From Ignavibacteriota bacterium (GTDB taxonomy: Bacteria; Bacteroidota; Ignavibacteria; UBA10030; SZUA-254): 64,000 nucleotides of DNA. The notes under the pieces were generated by a model. The model was given only the letters and a program-made list of their open reading frames with translations, searched no databases and was not told the DNA's origin. Positions 11,242-20,108 of this stretch are shown piece after piece. Numbering within the stretch: the stretch's first letter is position 1; each line of letters begins with the position of its first letter. The position numbers and the translations under genes were made by a program. The stretch is taken from the NCBI GenBank assembly GCA_025358305.1, contig JANYJZ010000032.1, forward strand, positions 62,001 through 126,000, in the 5' to 3' direction.

Positions 11242-13161
11242 CTAACGCTGCAACGCGTCGTTGAGCCGGAGCGCCTCGGGGTTTGCGGGGTCGAGCGCGA
11301 GCGATTGCGCAACGAAGGCGCGGGCGCGCTCGCGCTGTCCGAGGGAGAAGGCGTAGAGCGCGGCCCGGAGGTACGCTCCTGAGTAGAGACCGAGGACGCC
11401 GTCGACATAGGCGTCACGGCGAGCCGGGACGTGCACGTGAAAGTCAGGCGTCACCATCGCCGGCCAGGCGGCCGAGTCGGCGGCCTCCGGGACGAGACGA
11501 TCGGCGAGTCCCGCGGGGATCCTCCGGAACCCGGGAGTGTACTGCGGCTCGACCTCGGGTGTCGCATAGACCGGCTTCGTTGCCATGTTCCGTTCGATGA
11601 AGCTCCGGATGACGGCGGCGTACCGGAACTCGATGAGCTGGGAACTGTACGGAAGGCTGTTCTCGAATTTCCGGAGCTCGACGAGGAAGGCATCCACCTC
11701 GGGCCGGGACTGGGCGATGAGCCAGGGATGTTCGCGTTCGAGCTGCGGGTAGTACCAGGAGCGCCTGAGGAGTTCCTTGTCGATCACCACCACATCCGTG
11801 CGCGACCTGTCGACATGCTGGGCGTAATAGGAAGCGGAGACGAAGTAATCCCACTGGTACGTCAGAACGACCGCGTTCGGCCCGACGGATTGGAACACGT
11901 CTCGGGTATAGTCCTCGACGAGAGTCATGTCGTGGAGGGTCACCTTGGGCGCATTGACGACCCCCTCCCCCACGATCGTCACAAGCGCCGCCCCGACTAG
12001 TACGGTCCGGGCCTCTTGCGACGTCACCACGGCGATGAGCTGACGAAATCCGAAGGACGCCCAGAGCGCGATCGTGAGGTACGCCACGAGGAAATACGAG
12101 TCGATGTCGTGGATATCGTAATTGATGGCGTAGAGGACGCAGCCGAGGAAAAGGAGCACGGTGAAGACGAAGAGCGTTCGGTGCCGCCGGAAGAGGCTCC
12201 AGGCGCCGAGCACGGCCAGAGCGACCCCGATATAGAAGAACTCCGGACCCAGGCACCCGAGGAAATACGCGAGCTGGCGCTGGGCAGTGTCCATCGAGGA
12301 AAAGAGCCAAACGCTATACTGCTTCGCGCTTGTATGGCGGAAAAAGGCCTCCCAGGTGACGGGATTACCCCAATTCATAAGGGGATGCCCCGCCGCACGC
12401 AACGGAAGATAGAGGTAGACCGAGAGCCCGGCCAGGAACGGCAGCGCCATCGCCCCGATGAGGCGCCACGCCTCTTTGCGGAACCCGAAGGCGGCGAAGT
12501 ACAGATAGAGGAACGCCGGCGCGAGGAAGATCGTCGTCATGTGGTTGGTGAACGAGAGCCCCAGGACGAACGCGAAGGCGGCAAGGAGAAGGGTATTGCC
12601 TTCTTTTGGTTCCCCCTTCCCCTTGATGGGACCGAGCGCTGGAACGACCCCTCGGACGAATACGTAGAGAACGAGACTCAGGAGCAGGACGTGCAGCGAG
12701 TAGACTTCGACGGCGAGAGCCTGGGACCAATAGGTCTCGGAGAAGGCGAGGAGGAGCGTGCCGAAGAGCGTCGGCAGCGTCCTCTCGTAGAACCGTGTCC
12801 GGGCTGAAGTCCCGCCGGATTGGTCGTGCTTTTCCCACACTACTGCAAGGATATAGGAGAGGAACTTAGAGTAAAAGATTAGGCCGACGGAACAGAGGAT
12901 CGCGGCCATGAGATTGAGCCGGTAGATGACGCTCCCTCCGAGCGGAAGGTGCGTGAAGAGCCAGCCGATGAGTGTGAACAGCGGGTACCCTGTCGGATGG
13001 GCGACGCCCAAGGTGTAGGCGACGGTTGCAAGCTCCCCGCTGTCGATGAAGTTGAGCGTGGGACAGAGCGTCATGGCGTAGACGATGAAAGCCGCAAAGG
13101 CGCCGGCCGCGAACACGGCGGTTTCCACGAGCTGTCGGGACCTCAGGTCTTGCAATTTCAC
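11242..13161 (-). CDS. DUF2723 family membrane protein (predicted glycosyltransferase)
   Basis: A large integral membrane protein of about 639 residues. The DUF2723 signature is at the N terminus: a first membrane helix, then TLCPTLNFIDSGELATVAYTLG and AHPTGYPLFTLIGW, followed by about ten further hydrophobic helices to residue 400 and a soluble C-terminal half. The last 45 residues look like a TPR hairpin (SLGQRERARAFVAQSLALDP). The family is grouped with GT-C type glycosyltransferases, and eukaryotic relatives (TMEM260) are reported to O-mannosylate proteins. In this organism it could glycosylate exported proteins, which is inference. I prefer the GTG at 13161, with GGAG 7 bases upstream, over a TTG at 13203. 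It is monocistronic and divergent from the EthD gene. Confidence 0.85.
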   Translation of the reverse strand: MKLQDLRSRQLVETAVFAAGAFAAFIVYAMTLCPTLNFIDSGELATVAYTLGVAHPTGYPLFTLIGWLFTHLPLGGSVIYRLNLMAAILCSVGLIFYSKFLSYILAVVWEKHDQSGGTSARTRFYERTLPTLFGTLLLAFSETYWSQALAVEVYSLHVLLLSLVLYVFVRGVVPALGPIKGKGEPKEGNTLLLAAFAFVLGLSFTNHMTTIFLAPAFLYLYFAAFGFRKEAWRLIGAMALPFLAGLSVYLYLPLRAAGHPLMNWGNPVTWEAFFRHTSAKQYSVWLFSSMDTAQRQLAYFLGCLGPEFFYIGVALAVLGAWSLFRRHRTLFVFTVLLFLGCVLYAINYDIHDIDSYFLVAYLTIALWASFGFRQLIAVVTSQEARTVLVGAALVTIVGEGVVNAPKVTLHDMTLVEDYTRDVFQSVGPNAVVLTYQWDYFVSASYYAQHVDRSRTDVVVIDKELLRRSWYYPQLEREHPWLIAQSRPEVDAFLVELRKFENSLPYSSQLIEFRYAAVIRSFIERNMATKPVYATPEVEPQYTPGFRRIPAGLADRLVPEAADSAAWPAMVTPDFHVHVPARRDAYVDGVLGLYSGAYLRAALYAFSLGQRERARAFVAQSLALDPANPEALRLNDALQR

Positions 13162-13254
13162 GCGTCTGCTCCGTACGATAGTCAAAGGGTACAAATGTAG
13201 CAATCCCGCGCTACAAAAGCCAGAATGTCTGGCCGCTCAACCTTGGGTTTACCC

Positions 13255-13283
13255 TTGATTCTTTAGGTCCGGACAGGTATATT
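13255..13283 (+). promoter_or_regulatory. Promoter of the EthD-crotonase pair
   Basis: TTGATT (13255-13260), a spacer of exactly 17 bases, and TATATTG (13278-13284) lie 44 bases before the EthD-like ATG. This matches the TTGxxx-N17-TAnnTT pattern found at several other genes in the window. Confidence 0.6.
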
Positions 13284-13327
13284 GCTCTCAATTACTTTCC
13301 TTCCACCATTTCTCTCACGTAACCTCC

Positions 13328-13630
13328 ATGGTCAAATTGATCGCGCTCTACCGCAAACCGGCGGATGCCGCCGCCTTCGACAAGTATTACTACGACGTTC
13401 ATATCCCGCTCGTGAGAAAGGTCCCGGGACTCCGGAAAATCGAGATCACCTCCATTACCGGTGCGCCGATGGGCGAGGCCAAGTACCATGTCATGGCGGA
13501 AATGTATTACGATTCCATGGACGCGATGAACGCCGCGAACGCCTCCCCGGAGGGGAAGGCCGTCTTCCAGGACGTGATGAAGTTCGCCGCGGACGTCATC
13601 ATTCCCTTCTTCGGCGAGGTCCGCGCTTGA
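13328..13630 (+). CDS. EthD-domain protein
   Basis: A 100-residue protein that reads as a single EthD (dimeric alpha+beta barrel) domain. It has the opening MVKLIALYRKPADAAAFDKYYYD, a central HIPLVRKVPGLRKIEI and the C-terminal FAADVIIPFFGEVRA. EthD-like proteins are small dimeric barrels found with degradation pathways of ethers and other organics, and their chemistry is often unknown. Its stop overlaps the start of the following crotonase (TTGA), so the two are probably made together and may act on the same acyl substrate. That last point is inference. Confidence 0.85.
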   Translation: MVKLIALYRKPADAAAFDKYYYDVHIPLVRKVPGLRKIEITSITGAPMGEAKYHVMAEMYYDSMDAMNAANASPEGKAVFQDVMKFAADVIIPFFGEVRA

Positions 13631-14481
13631 GCCGCTACCGCGGAAAGTCGTCGCGGGAGCTCCGGTTCAAGAACCTCCTCTATGAGAAGAAGAACTGGCG
13701 CGCCACGATCACGATCAACCGCCCGAAGGTTCATAACGCGCTCGATTTCGACACGCTCGTCGAATTGAAGGCAGCCTTTGAGGACGCGAGCTGGGACGAC
13801 ACGGTCGCCGTCGTCATTCTCACCGGCGCCGGGTCGAAGGCATTTTGCACCGGCGCAGACATGAAGGAGTGGAGCAAGGAGTTCCTCGTTCAGCCCTCCG
13901 ATTTCTATAAATGGATGGGCGTGTTCATTGAAACTTTCGACCGCTTGCGCAATATCGGCAAGCCGACCATCGCGCGCTTGAACGGCATGGTCGTCGGCGG
14001 AGGCAACGAGCTGCAGATGTCGTGCGACCTGGCGATCGCCGCCGACGACGTCACCATCCGGCACGTCGGCGTCGCCAGAGGGAGCGTCCCGGCGGCCGGT
14101 GCCACGCAGTGGCTCCCCCTCATCGTGGGCGACCGGCGCGCACGGGAGATCATCCTTCTCTGCGAACCGATCACGGCCGCCAAGGCGCTCGACTGGGGCC
14201 TCGTCACCCGGGTCGTCCCCCGCAAGGGGCTCGACGCCGCCGTCGACGCGATGGCCGAACAGCTCGTCAACAAGCTCCCCGAATCAACGCGCTACGCGAA
14301 GCAGCAGCTGAACTTCTGGCGCGACTTCTCCTGGAGCCTCACGATCGGACACCTGCGCGACTGGCTCACCGTCCATACGGGCTCGGAGGAAGTGGCCGAA
14401 GGCGTCCGCGCGTTCGTCGAGAAGCGTCCCATCGATTACAAGAAGGTCCGCCGCAGAAGCACCGCTCGGCGGAAGAAGTAG
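13627..14481 (+). CDS. Enoyl-CoA hydratase/isomerase family protein (atypical crotonase)
   Basis: A crotonase-fold acyl-CoA enzyme of about 284 residues. The substrate-binding and oxyanion-hole segments are clear: NRPKVHNALDF, SKAFCTGADMKEW and VVGGGNELQMSCDLAIA. The glutamate of the NEL segment is present. The second catalytic region, which in ordinary hydratases reads QPEI-x-LG-x-x-PG-x-GGTQ, here reads HVGVARGSVPAAGATQ, so the second glutamate is missing. That places it nearer the branch holding dihydroxynaphthoyl-CoA synthase and ring-opening hydrolases than simple beta-oxidation hydratases. The start is taken as TTG at 13627, overlapping the EthD stop. The tail (YKKVRRRSTARRKK) is very basic. 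The exact substrate is unknown. Confidence 0.8.
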   Translation: MSRYRGKSSRELRFKNLLYEKKNWRATITINRPKVHNALDFDTLVELKAAFEDASWDDTVAVVILTGAGSKAFCTGADMKEWSKEFLVQPSDFYKWMGVFIETFDRLRNIGKPTIARLNGMVVGGGNELQMSCDLAIAADDVTIRHVGVARGSVPAAGATQWLPLIVGDRRAREIILLCEPITAAKALDWGLVTRVVPRKGLDAAVDAMAEQLVNKLPESTRYAKQQLNFWRDFSWSLTIGHLRDWLTVHTGSEEVAEGVRAFVEKRPIDYKKVRRRSTARRKK

Positions 14482-14540
14482 CGCGCCCCGACGGCACCGC
14501 CACCCTCAACGTGCAACGCCCCCTGGCATACCGAACACCG

Positions 14541-16463
14541 ATGCGGTCGTTCTTCCGGGAACGGCGGCTCCTCCTCGCCCTTGCCGCCGCAGTGGCCGCC
14601 GTCGCCGCGTTCGCAGCGACGGCCGATCCGGAGCGGACCCTCACGTTCCTCCCCGGATCGCAGCCCGGCACGGTCGACACCGTCGGCTCGGGCGGATCGC
14701 TCCTGTGCAAGCAGTGCCACTACTCCCCCTCCCTGAGCCGCCCGGTCACCATCTCCACTGACTGGTCGGGAAGCATGATGGCGCAGTCGGCGCGCGACCC
14801 CGTCTTTTACGCCGCGATGGCCGTGGCGAACAAGTACGCCTCCAAGGCCGGGAACAACGCCGGCGAATTCTGCATCCGGTGCCACTCCCCGACGGGATGG
14901 CTCGCGGGACACTCCGAGGACATCTCCGGCCAATCCCTGCGCGGCACCGACCTCGACGGCATACAGTGCGAATACTGCCACCGGAGCGTCGACCCCCTTG
15001 ACCCCGACACGAGCGTCGCGCCGCTGACGTTCGCCGTGCCGGGATACGGCAACGGCATGCACGTCGTCCAGCGCATGAGTGAACCGAAGCGCGGCCCGTT
15101 CGACAGCACGTCGGCGCCGCACACGACGCGCTACGACCCGTTCCAATCGCGCTCCGAGCTCTGCGCGGTCTGCCACGAGGTGAGCAATCCGTTCAACACG
15201 ACAGGCCAGGACCGGATCTTTCTCTCCCCGCACCTTTACGCGCCGATCGAACGAACGTATAGCGAATGGCTCATGAGCGCGTACAGCGCGAAGGGGGATT
15301 CCGGGACGTGCCAGAGCTGCCACATGCCGTCGGCCGCGGGGTACATGTGCGTCTACACCACCTCCCCCTTGCGCCCCGACATCGCGAGCCACGACCTGAC
15401 CGGCGGCAACACGTTCGTGCCGTCGATCCTCCCCGATTTCTGGCCCGGCCTCGATACAAATGCGCTCGCGGCCGGCAGCGCCAGGGCGTCCGCGGCCCTG
15501 GGCCGCGCAGCGGAACTCACGCTCGACGCCTACCGCCTCGGCGACACGGTCGTCGCGTCGATCCGCGTCACGAACCTGACCGGGCACAAGCTCCCGACGG
15601 GCTATCCCGATGGCCGGCGGATCTGGATCGGCGTCGTCGGCCGGAACGCCGCAGGAGACACCCTGTTCCGGTCCGGATCCTACGACACGGACTCCGCCCG
15701 GCTCCTTCCGGACGCGCAGATACGGATCTACGAGGCGGTCTTCGGTCTGACGGACTCCGCCGCGCTACGCTACGGCCTCGCCGCCGGCGCATCCTTCCAC
15801 TTCGCCCTCAACGACACGATCCTGAAAGACAACCGCATCCCGCCGATGGGGTTCACGAACGCAGGGTTCGCCACGAGGCTCGCCTCGCCCGTCGGCGCCA
15901 CGTATGCCGACGGACAATACTGGGACAGGGCGCTCTACCGGCTCCCGGCGGCGATCACGCAGGTGAGCGCCACGCTCAGCTACCAGACCATCAGCCGCGA
16001 ATACATCGAATTCCTTGCCGCGGAGAACGCCGGCAACTTCTATGATTGGAATGACTGGGGCGCGCGCCTCCAGACCTCGTGGAAAAACCGCGGACGCTCC
16101 TCGCCGGTCCTGATGACGTCCGCTTCCGCCGCGGTCCGCGATTCAACGACTGCGGTCGGTGAGATTGCGTCGCTCCCGTTCCTGTTCGAGCTCCGGCAGA
16201 ACTACCCGAACCCGTTCAACCCCTCGACGGTCATCCGGTTCTCTCTCCCGCCCGACGGGATTCAAGGTGACGCGGACGCGCTCACGAGCGTGCGGATCTA
16301 CGACGTGCTGGGGCGCGAGGTCGCCTTGGTCCTCGACGAGCGGCTCGCCCCGGGGTCCTACGCCCGAACCTGGAACGCCGCCGGAGAGCCGAGTGGGATC
16401 TACTTTTGCCGACTCGTACGCGGGACACTCTCCCGCACCGAAAAGATGCTCTTGATCCGGTAG
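14541..16463 (+). CDS. Pentaheme c-type cytochrome with T9SS C-terminal sorting domain
   Basis: A 640-residue exported protein. Residues 10-27 form a signal peptide (RRLLLALAAAVAAVAAFA). Five CxxCH heme sites follow: CKQCH (56-60), CIRCH (111-115), CEYCH (143-147), CAVCH (208-212) and CQSCH (257-261). A beta-sandwich-like region contains TGHKLPTGYPDGRR near residue 350, a pattern I associate with secreted multiheme proteins. The last 90 residues are a type IX sorting domain ([14 protein letters not shown] near 553, then VRIYDVLGREV, SGIYFCRL and KMLLIR). Hemes are attached in the periplasm, so the holo-protein would have to be secreted folded, which T9SS can do. It probably sits on the cell surface as an electron-transfer protein or reductase. 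No ribosome site stands out at the ATG. Confidence 0.85.
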   Translation: MRSFFRERRLLLALAAAVAAVAAFAATADPERTLTFLPGSQPGTVDTVGSGGSLLCKQCHYSPSLSRPVTISTDWSGSMMAQSARDPVFYAAMAVANKYASKAGNNAGEFCIRCHSPTGWLAGHSEDISGQSLRGTDLDGIQCEYCHRSVDPLDPDTSVAPLTFAVPGYGNGMHVVQRMSEPKRGPFDSTSAPHTTRYDPFQSRSELCAVCHEVSNPFNTTGQDRIFLSPHLYAPIERTYSEWLMSAYSAKGDSGTCQSCHMPSAAGYMCVYTTSPLRPDIASHDLTGGNTFVPSILPDFWPGLDTNALAAGSARASAALGRAAELTLDAYRLGDTVVASIRVTNLTGHKLPTGYPDGRRIWIGVVGRNAAGDTLFRSGSYDTDSARLLPDAQIRIYEAVFGLTDSAALRYGLAAGASFHFALNDTILKDNRIPPMGFTNAGFATRLASPVGATYADGQYWDRALYRLPAAITQVSATLSYQTISREYIEFLAAENAGNFYDWNDWGARLQTSWKNRGRSSPVLMTSASAAVRDSTTAVGEIASLPFLFELRQNYPNPFNPSTVIRFSLPPDGIQGDADALTSVRIYDVLGREVALVLDERLAPGSYARTWNAAGEPSGIYFCRLVRGTLSRTEKMLLIR

Positions 16464-16536
16464 GGAGCGAACGCCGAAGGCTCTCCGAAAAAAAACGACA
16501 ACACCACCCAACGCCACACCAACAAGGGAACCCATC

Positions 16537-17310
16537 ATGCCATACACATCGATCATCGTCACCCGAGAAGAGGGCTACGCCGTCGTCCAATTGAACCGGC
16601 CCGAGGTCCTCAACGCGATCAGCATGCAGCTCATGCAGGAGCTCGTCGACGCGCTCGAAGCCCTCGACCGGGAGGACGCCGTCCGCGCGATCATCCTCAC
16701 CGGCAACGAGAAGGCGTTCGCCGCCGGGGCCGACATCACCGAAATGGCGGGCGCGGGAGCCGTCGAGATGCTCGTGCGCGATCAGTTCGCCCGGTGGGAC
16801 CGCATTCGGAAGATCAAAAAGCCGATCATCGCCGCCGTAAGCGGATTCGCGCTCGGGGGAGGATGCGAGATCACGATGTCGTGCGACATCATCATCGCCT
16901 CGGAGACCGCGAAGTTCGGCCAGCCGGAGATCTCCATCGGCGTCATGCCCGGGGCGGGGGGAACCCAGCGCCTCACGCGCGCCGTGGGCAAGGCGAAGGC
17001 GATGGAGATGGTCCTTACCGGCAGGATGATCACGGCCGACGAGGCCCTGCGCTGGGGACTCATCAACAAGGTGGTGCCGGTCGAGTACTACCTCGAAGAG
17101 GCGCGCGCGATGGCCCGGGAGATCGCCGCCAAACCGCCCTTGGCCGTCCGGCTCGCGAAGGAGGCCGTCTTGAAGTCGTTCGACACGACGATCGAGGGGG
17201 GCCTGGAGTTCGAACGGAAGAACTTTTACCTCCTGTTCGCCTCCGAGGATCAGAAGGAAGGCATGGCCGCCTTCACCGGAAAGCGCAAACCCGACTGGAA
17301 AGGAAAATAG
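16537..17310 (+). CDS. Enoyl-CoA hydratase
   Basis: A 257-residue crotonase that looks like a standard short-chain enoyl-CoA hydratase. Motifs in order are LNRPEVLNAIS, EKAFAAGADITEM (oxyanion hole), FALGGGCEITMSCD (first catalytic Glu) and FGQPEISIGVMPGAGGTQRL (second catalytic Glu). The C-terminal helices end in FTGKRKPDWKGK. It would hydrate trans-2-enoyl-CoA in beta-oxidation or a related acyl-CoA route in the cytoplasm. No thiolase or hydroxyacyl-CoA dehydrogenase is adjacent. It follows the cytochrome by 73 bases. Confidence 0.9.
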   Translation: MPYTSIIVTREEGYAVVQLNRPEVLNAISMQLMQELVDALEALDREDAVRAIILTGNEKAFAAGADITEMAGAGAVEMLVRDQFARWDRIRKIKKPIIAAVSGFALGGGCEITMSCDIIIASETAKFGQPEISIGVMPGAGGTQRLTRAVGKAKAMEMVLTGRMITADEALRWGLINKVVPVEYYLEEARAMAREIAAKPPLAVRLAKEAVLKSFDTTIEGGLEFERKNFYLLFASEDQKEGMAAFTGKRKPDWKGK

Positions 17311-17334
17311 GACCACCCGGTCCCCGCCTCATCC

Positions 17335-17369
17335 CGCACGGATGGCCGCACGGATGGCCGCGCGGATGA
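17335..17369 (+). repeat. Short tandem repeat of a 12-base unit
   Basis: CGCACGGATGGC occurs twice in direct succession and a third, partial copy (CGCGCGGATGA) follows, in the gap between the hydratase and the BNR protein. Probably neutral. It lies 100 bases before the next start. Confidence 0.5.
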
Positions 17370-17466
17370 ATTCTGCTCGTCTGACGGACAACTATTTCCC
17401 CGCTTTTACGTATCACCCTCCAGGAATGTCGTTCTCATCCAACTGGCATCTATTGGGGGTTTCCAC

Positions 17467-19965
17467 ATGAACCGATTCAGCTTATCCGTGTTGTTTCTCT
17501 GCCTCTTTCCCGTGCTTGTATCCGCGCAGGTCAAAGAAGTGCCACGGACGACGTTCGCCGCACCGTGGGAGTTCATGGGACCGACGAACGTCCAGGGCCG
17601 CGTTCTTTCCATCGCCATCAACCCTCACAACTCCTCGACGATCTACGCCGGATCAGCCGGAGGCGGACTCTGGCGGTCGCGCACGGCGGGCCTCGGAGGC
17701 GACTGGCAGCGGATCAACACCGGGTTCCCCATCGCGAGCATCTCCGCGATCGCGATCGACTCCACCGACTCCAACACCATTTACATCGGCACGGGCGAGG
17801 TCTACCGCTACCACGCGGCCTTCGGCCCTTCCCTCGACCGGACGACGCAGGGGAGCTACGGCTATGGCATTCTCAAGACGACGAACGGCGGCGCCACCTG
17901 GACGCAGCTGCTCCCCTGGTCCCCGAGCGACCAGCGCGGCGTCGAGGTCATCCGGCTCAACCCGTTCAACCCCAAGACCATCCTGGCCGGCACGACCGAA
18001 GGTCTCTACCGTTCGACCGACGGGGGCGGCTCGTGGACGCGCCCGCTCGACGCGCTCATGGTCCAGGACATCGTCTTCGACCATAACGACACGACGCTTG
18101 TCATGGCGACCTGCGGCAACTTCCAGAGCACCGGTTGGGGCGGGTATCTCTCGCTCGACGGCGGCGCGGGATGGTTTCGGATGGATAATTTCCCCACGTT
18201 CAGAGGGAAGGCGCGGCTCGAGTCGTTCGCCGCGGACCCGAACGTCGTGTTCGCCACCGTCGGAAGCGACACGGGCATGCGCGGTACCATCTGGAAGACG
18301 ACCGACTTCGGCGCGACGTGGGACACGCTCTTGAGCGGCCGCACCTATGAGGCGGGCTGGTACGGCCACTTCGTCGTCGTCCATCCCGAGGATGCGCAGT
18401 CGCTCATTCTGGGATCGAGCCTCATGTACGCGACGAGCAATGGCGGCGCGACGCTCCTCGACGCGTCGGGAAGCGGCGTACGCAACCACAACTATGTGCA
18501 CGATCCCGCGGATCCGAACAAGGTTTACGTCGTGGGAGACAACGGAGTGTTCGTCACGAACGATTTCGGATACGGCTATACGAATATCAGCACCGGCATG
18601 GTGACCGCGCAGCTGCAGAACGGATTCTCGAACTCGGCCACCAGCCCGAACCTCGCCCTCGGGCAGATGGTCGGGACGCCCGGCGTCACCTTCACCGGCT
18701 CCACCACGTGGACAATCGGCAACGGCGACGAGGCGGGGTGGACGGCGATCTCCCAGGTGAACGACAGCCTCCTCTACCGCAACCTGAGTTACGGGACGTT
18801 CGTCGTGCGGTCCACCGACCGGGGCACTTCCTACAACACGTTCAACTTCGGCGGTGGTGGTGGCGGCGGGGTCTTCACCTTTTACCCGTCGAGCTGGAGC
18901 TCGCCCATGCTCGCCTCCCCTTCGAACCCGAACATCCTCTACGTCGGCCACGACCGCGTGTCGAAGTCGGTCGACAGCTCCTCGAGCTGGACCCAGACCA
19001 GCGGCGCCCTCGACGGCAATTTCGCGATCTCCATGGCGATGTCCGCCAAGAGCCCTGACACGGTCTTCGTCGGTATGGCGCCGGTCAACGTGCCCGCGCA
19101 TATCTTCCGGACGACGAACGGCGGCACCTCATGGCAGAACGTCACCGGGACGCTTCCGAATAAGTTCCCGCTCGACCTCGCGGTCGATCCGTCGAACGCC
19201 GTCAACGTCTACGCGGCTTTCGGCGGATACGGCACCGGACATCTCTACAAGAGCACGAACACCGGTTCGACCTGGTCCGACGTCTCCGCATCGCTTCCCG
19301 ACGCGCCGATCTCGGCCGTCGTCGTCGATCCGCTGAGCTCGGCGATGGTCTACGCCGGAGGCGACGCCGGCGTCTACGTTTCGACCGACGCGGGCGCGAC
19401 GTGGTCGGCGTTCAACGAGGCGCTGCCCGAAGGCTGCATGGTCTCCGAATTCACCATCAGCCCCTCGAACAGAAAGCTCCGGCTCGCGACGCACGGAAGC
19501 GGCATGTTCCAGCACGACCTCTTCTCTCCGACGGCCACGACGGTGGACGTCGCCCTCTCCGGGAACTGGAACCTCATCTCTTTGCCGCTCAATCCGATCA
19601 ACACGACGCCGGCGGCGCATTTTCCGACACTTCTGGCCGGGACGCTCTACAGCTACGACGGGCAGTACCTCGCCGCGACGAGCCTCGTCCCCGGGAAGGC
19701 GTACTGGGCAAAATTCCCCGTCGGCACGACGACGCAGCAGGTGAGCGGGCCCGCCCTCTCGGTCGTCGACGTCACGCTCAAGAAAGGCTGGAACCTCGTC
19801 GGCTCGATCGACCACGACGTGGCCGCCCCCTCGGGCGGGATCATCGCGAGCAGCTGGTACGAGTTCACCCCCACGGGGTATGCCGTGGCCGCGACCTTGA
19901 AGCCGGGCCACGGGTACTGGCTCAAGGCGAGCGACGCCGGCTCGATCACCATCGGGACCCATTGA
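17467..19965 (+). CDS. Secreted Asp-box (BNR/sortilin-like) beta-propeller protein
   Basis: An 832-residue exported protein. Residues 1-20 are a signal peptide ending VSA-QV. About nine Asp-box repeats (S/T-x-D/N-x-G-x-T/S-W) run from residue 120 to 660, for example TTNGGATWTQ, STDGGGSWTR and STDAGATWSA, which predicts one or two beta-propellers. A poly-glycine loop lies near residue 460. The C-terminal 140 residues are two halves of a GWNLIS-type module (GNWNLISLPL near 698, GWNLVGSIDH near 773, ending HGYWLKASDAG). Related proteins downstream continue into a type IX sorting domain but this one stops. Ligand or substrate is unknown. A GGGGG run precedes the ATG by 9 bases. Confidence 0.82.
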   Translation: MNRFSLSVLFLCLFPVLVSAQVKEVPRTTFAAPWEFMGPTNVQGRVLSIAINPHNSSTIYAGSAGGGLWRSRTAGLGGDWQRINTGFPIASISAIAIDSTDSNTIYIGTGEVYRYHAAFGPSLDRTTQGSYGYGILKTTNGGATWTQLLPWSPSDQRGVEVIRLNPFNPKTILAGTTEGLYRSTDGGGSWTRPLDALMVQDIVFDHNDTTLVMATCGNFQSTGWGGYLSLDGGAGWFRMDNFPTFRGKARLESFAADPNVVFATVGSDTGMRGTIWKTTDFGATWDTLLSGRTYEAGWYGHFVVVHPEDAQSLILGSSLMYATSNGGATLLDASGSGVRNHNYVHDPADPNKVYVVGDNGVFVTNDFGYGYTNISTGMVTAQLQNGFSNSATSPNLALGQMVGTPGVTFTGSTTWTIGNGDEAGWTAISQVNDSLLYRNLSYGTFVVRSTDRGTSYNTFNFGGGGGGGVFTFYPSSWSSPMLASPSNPNILYVGHDRVSKSVDSSSSWTQTSGALDGNFAISMAMSAKSPDTVFVGMAPVNVPAHIFRTTNGGTSWQNVTGTLPNKFPLDLAVDPSNAVNVYAAFGGYGTGHLYKSTNTGSTWSDVSASLPDAPISAVVVDPLSSAMVYAGGDAGVYVSTDAGATWSAFNEALPEGCMVSEFTISPSNRKLRLATHGSGMFQHDLFSPTATTVDVALSGNWNLISLPLNPINTTPAAHFPTLLAGTLYSYDGQYLAATSLVPGKAYWAKFPVGTTTQQVSGPALSVVDVTLKKGWNLVGSIDHDVAAPSGGIIASSWYEFTPTGYAVAATLKPGHGYWLKASDAGSITIGTH

Positions 19966-20006
19966 CCATTCATCACCAACGAACCGTATCGTAAGGAGAC
20001 CAAACC

Positions 20007-20108
20007 ATGTATTCCACCGTCACGCGGCTTGAAAAGGATGTCCGTATACTGAAGATCGCCTGCGCCCTCCTCGGCGTGGCGCTCATGATCATACTCTACG
20101 TCCGGTAG
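20007..20108 (+). CDS. Small single-pass membrane protein (33 residues)
   Basis: The ATG at 20007 follows a clear AAGGAG ribosome site by 8 bases and opens MYSTVTRLEKDVRILK, then one hydrophobic helix (IACALLGVALMIILYV) and a terminal Arg before TAG. A short charged, coiled-coil-like N terminus plus one helix is typical of small membrane-anchored peptides. It lies 41 bases after the BNR gene and could share its transcript. I recognise no family. Confidence 0.5.
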   Translation: MYSTVTRLEKDVRILKIACALLGVALMIILYVR

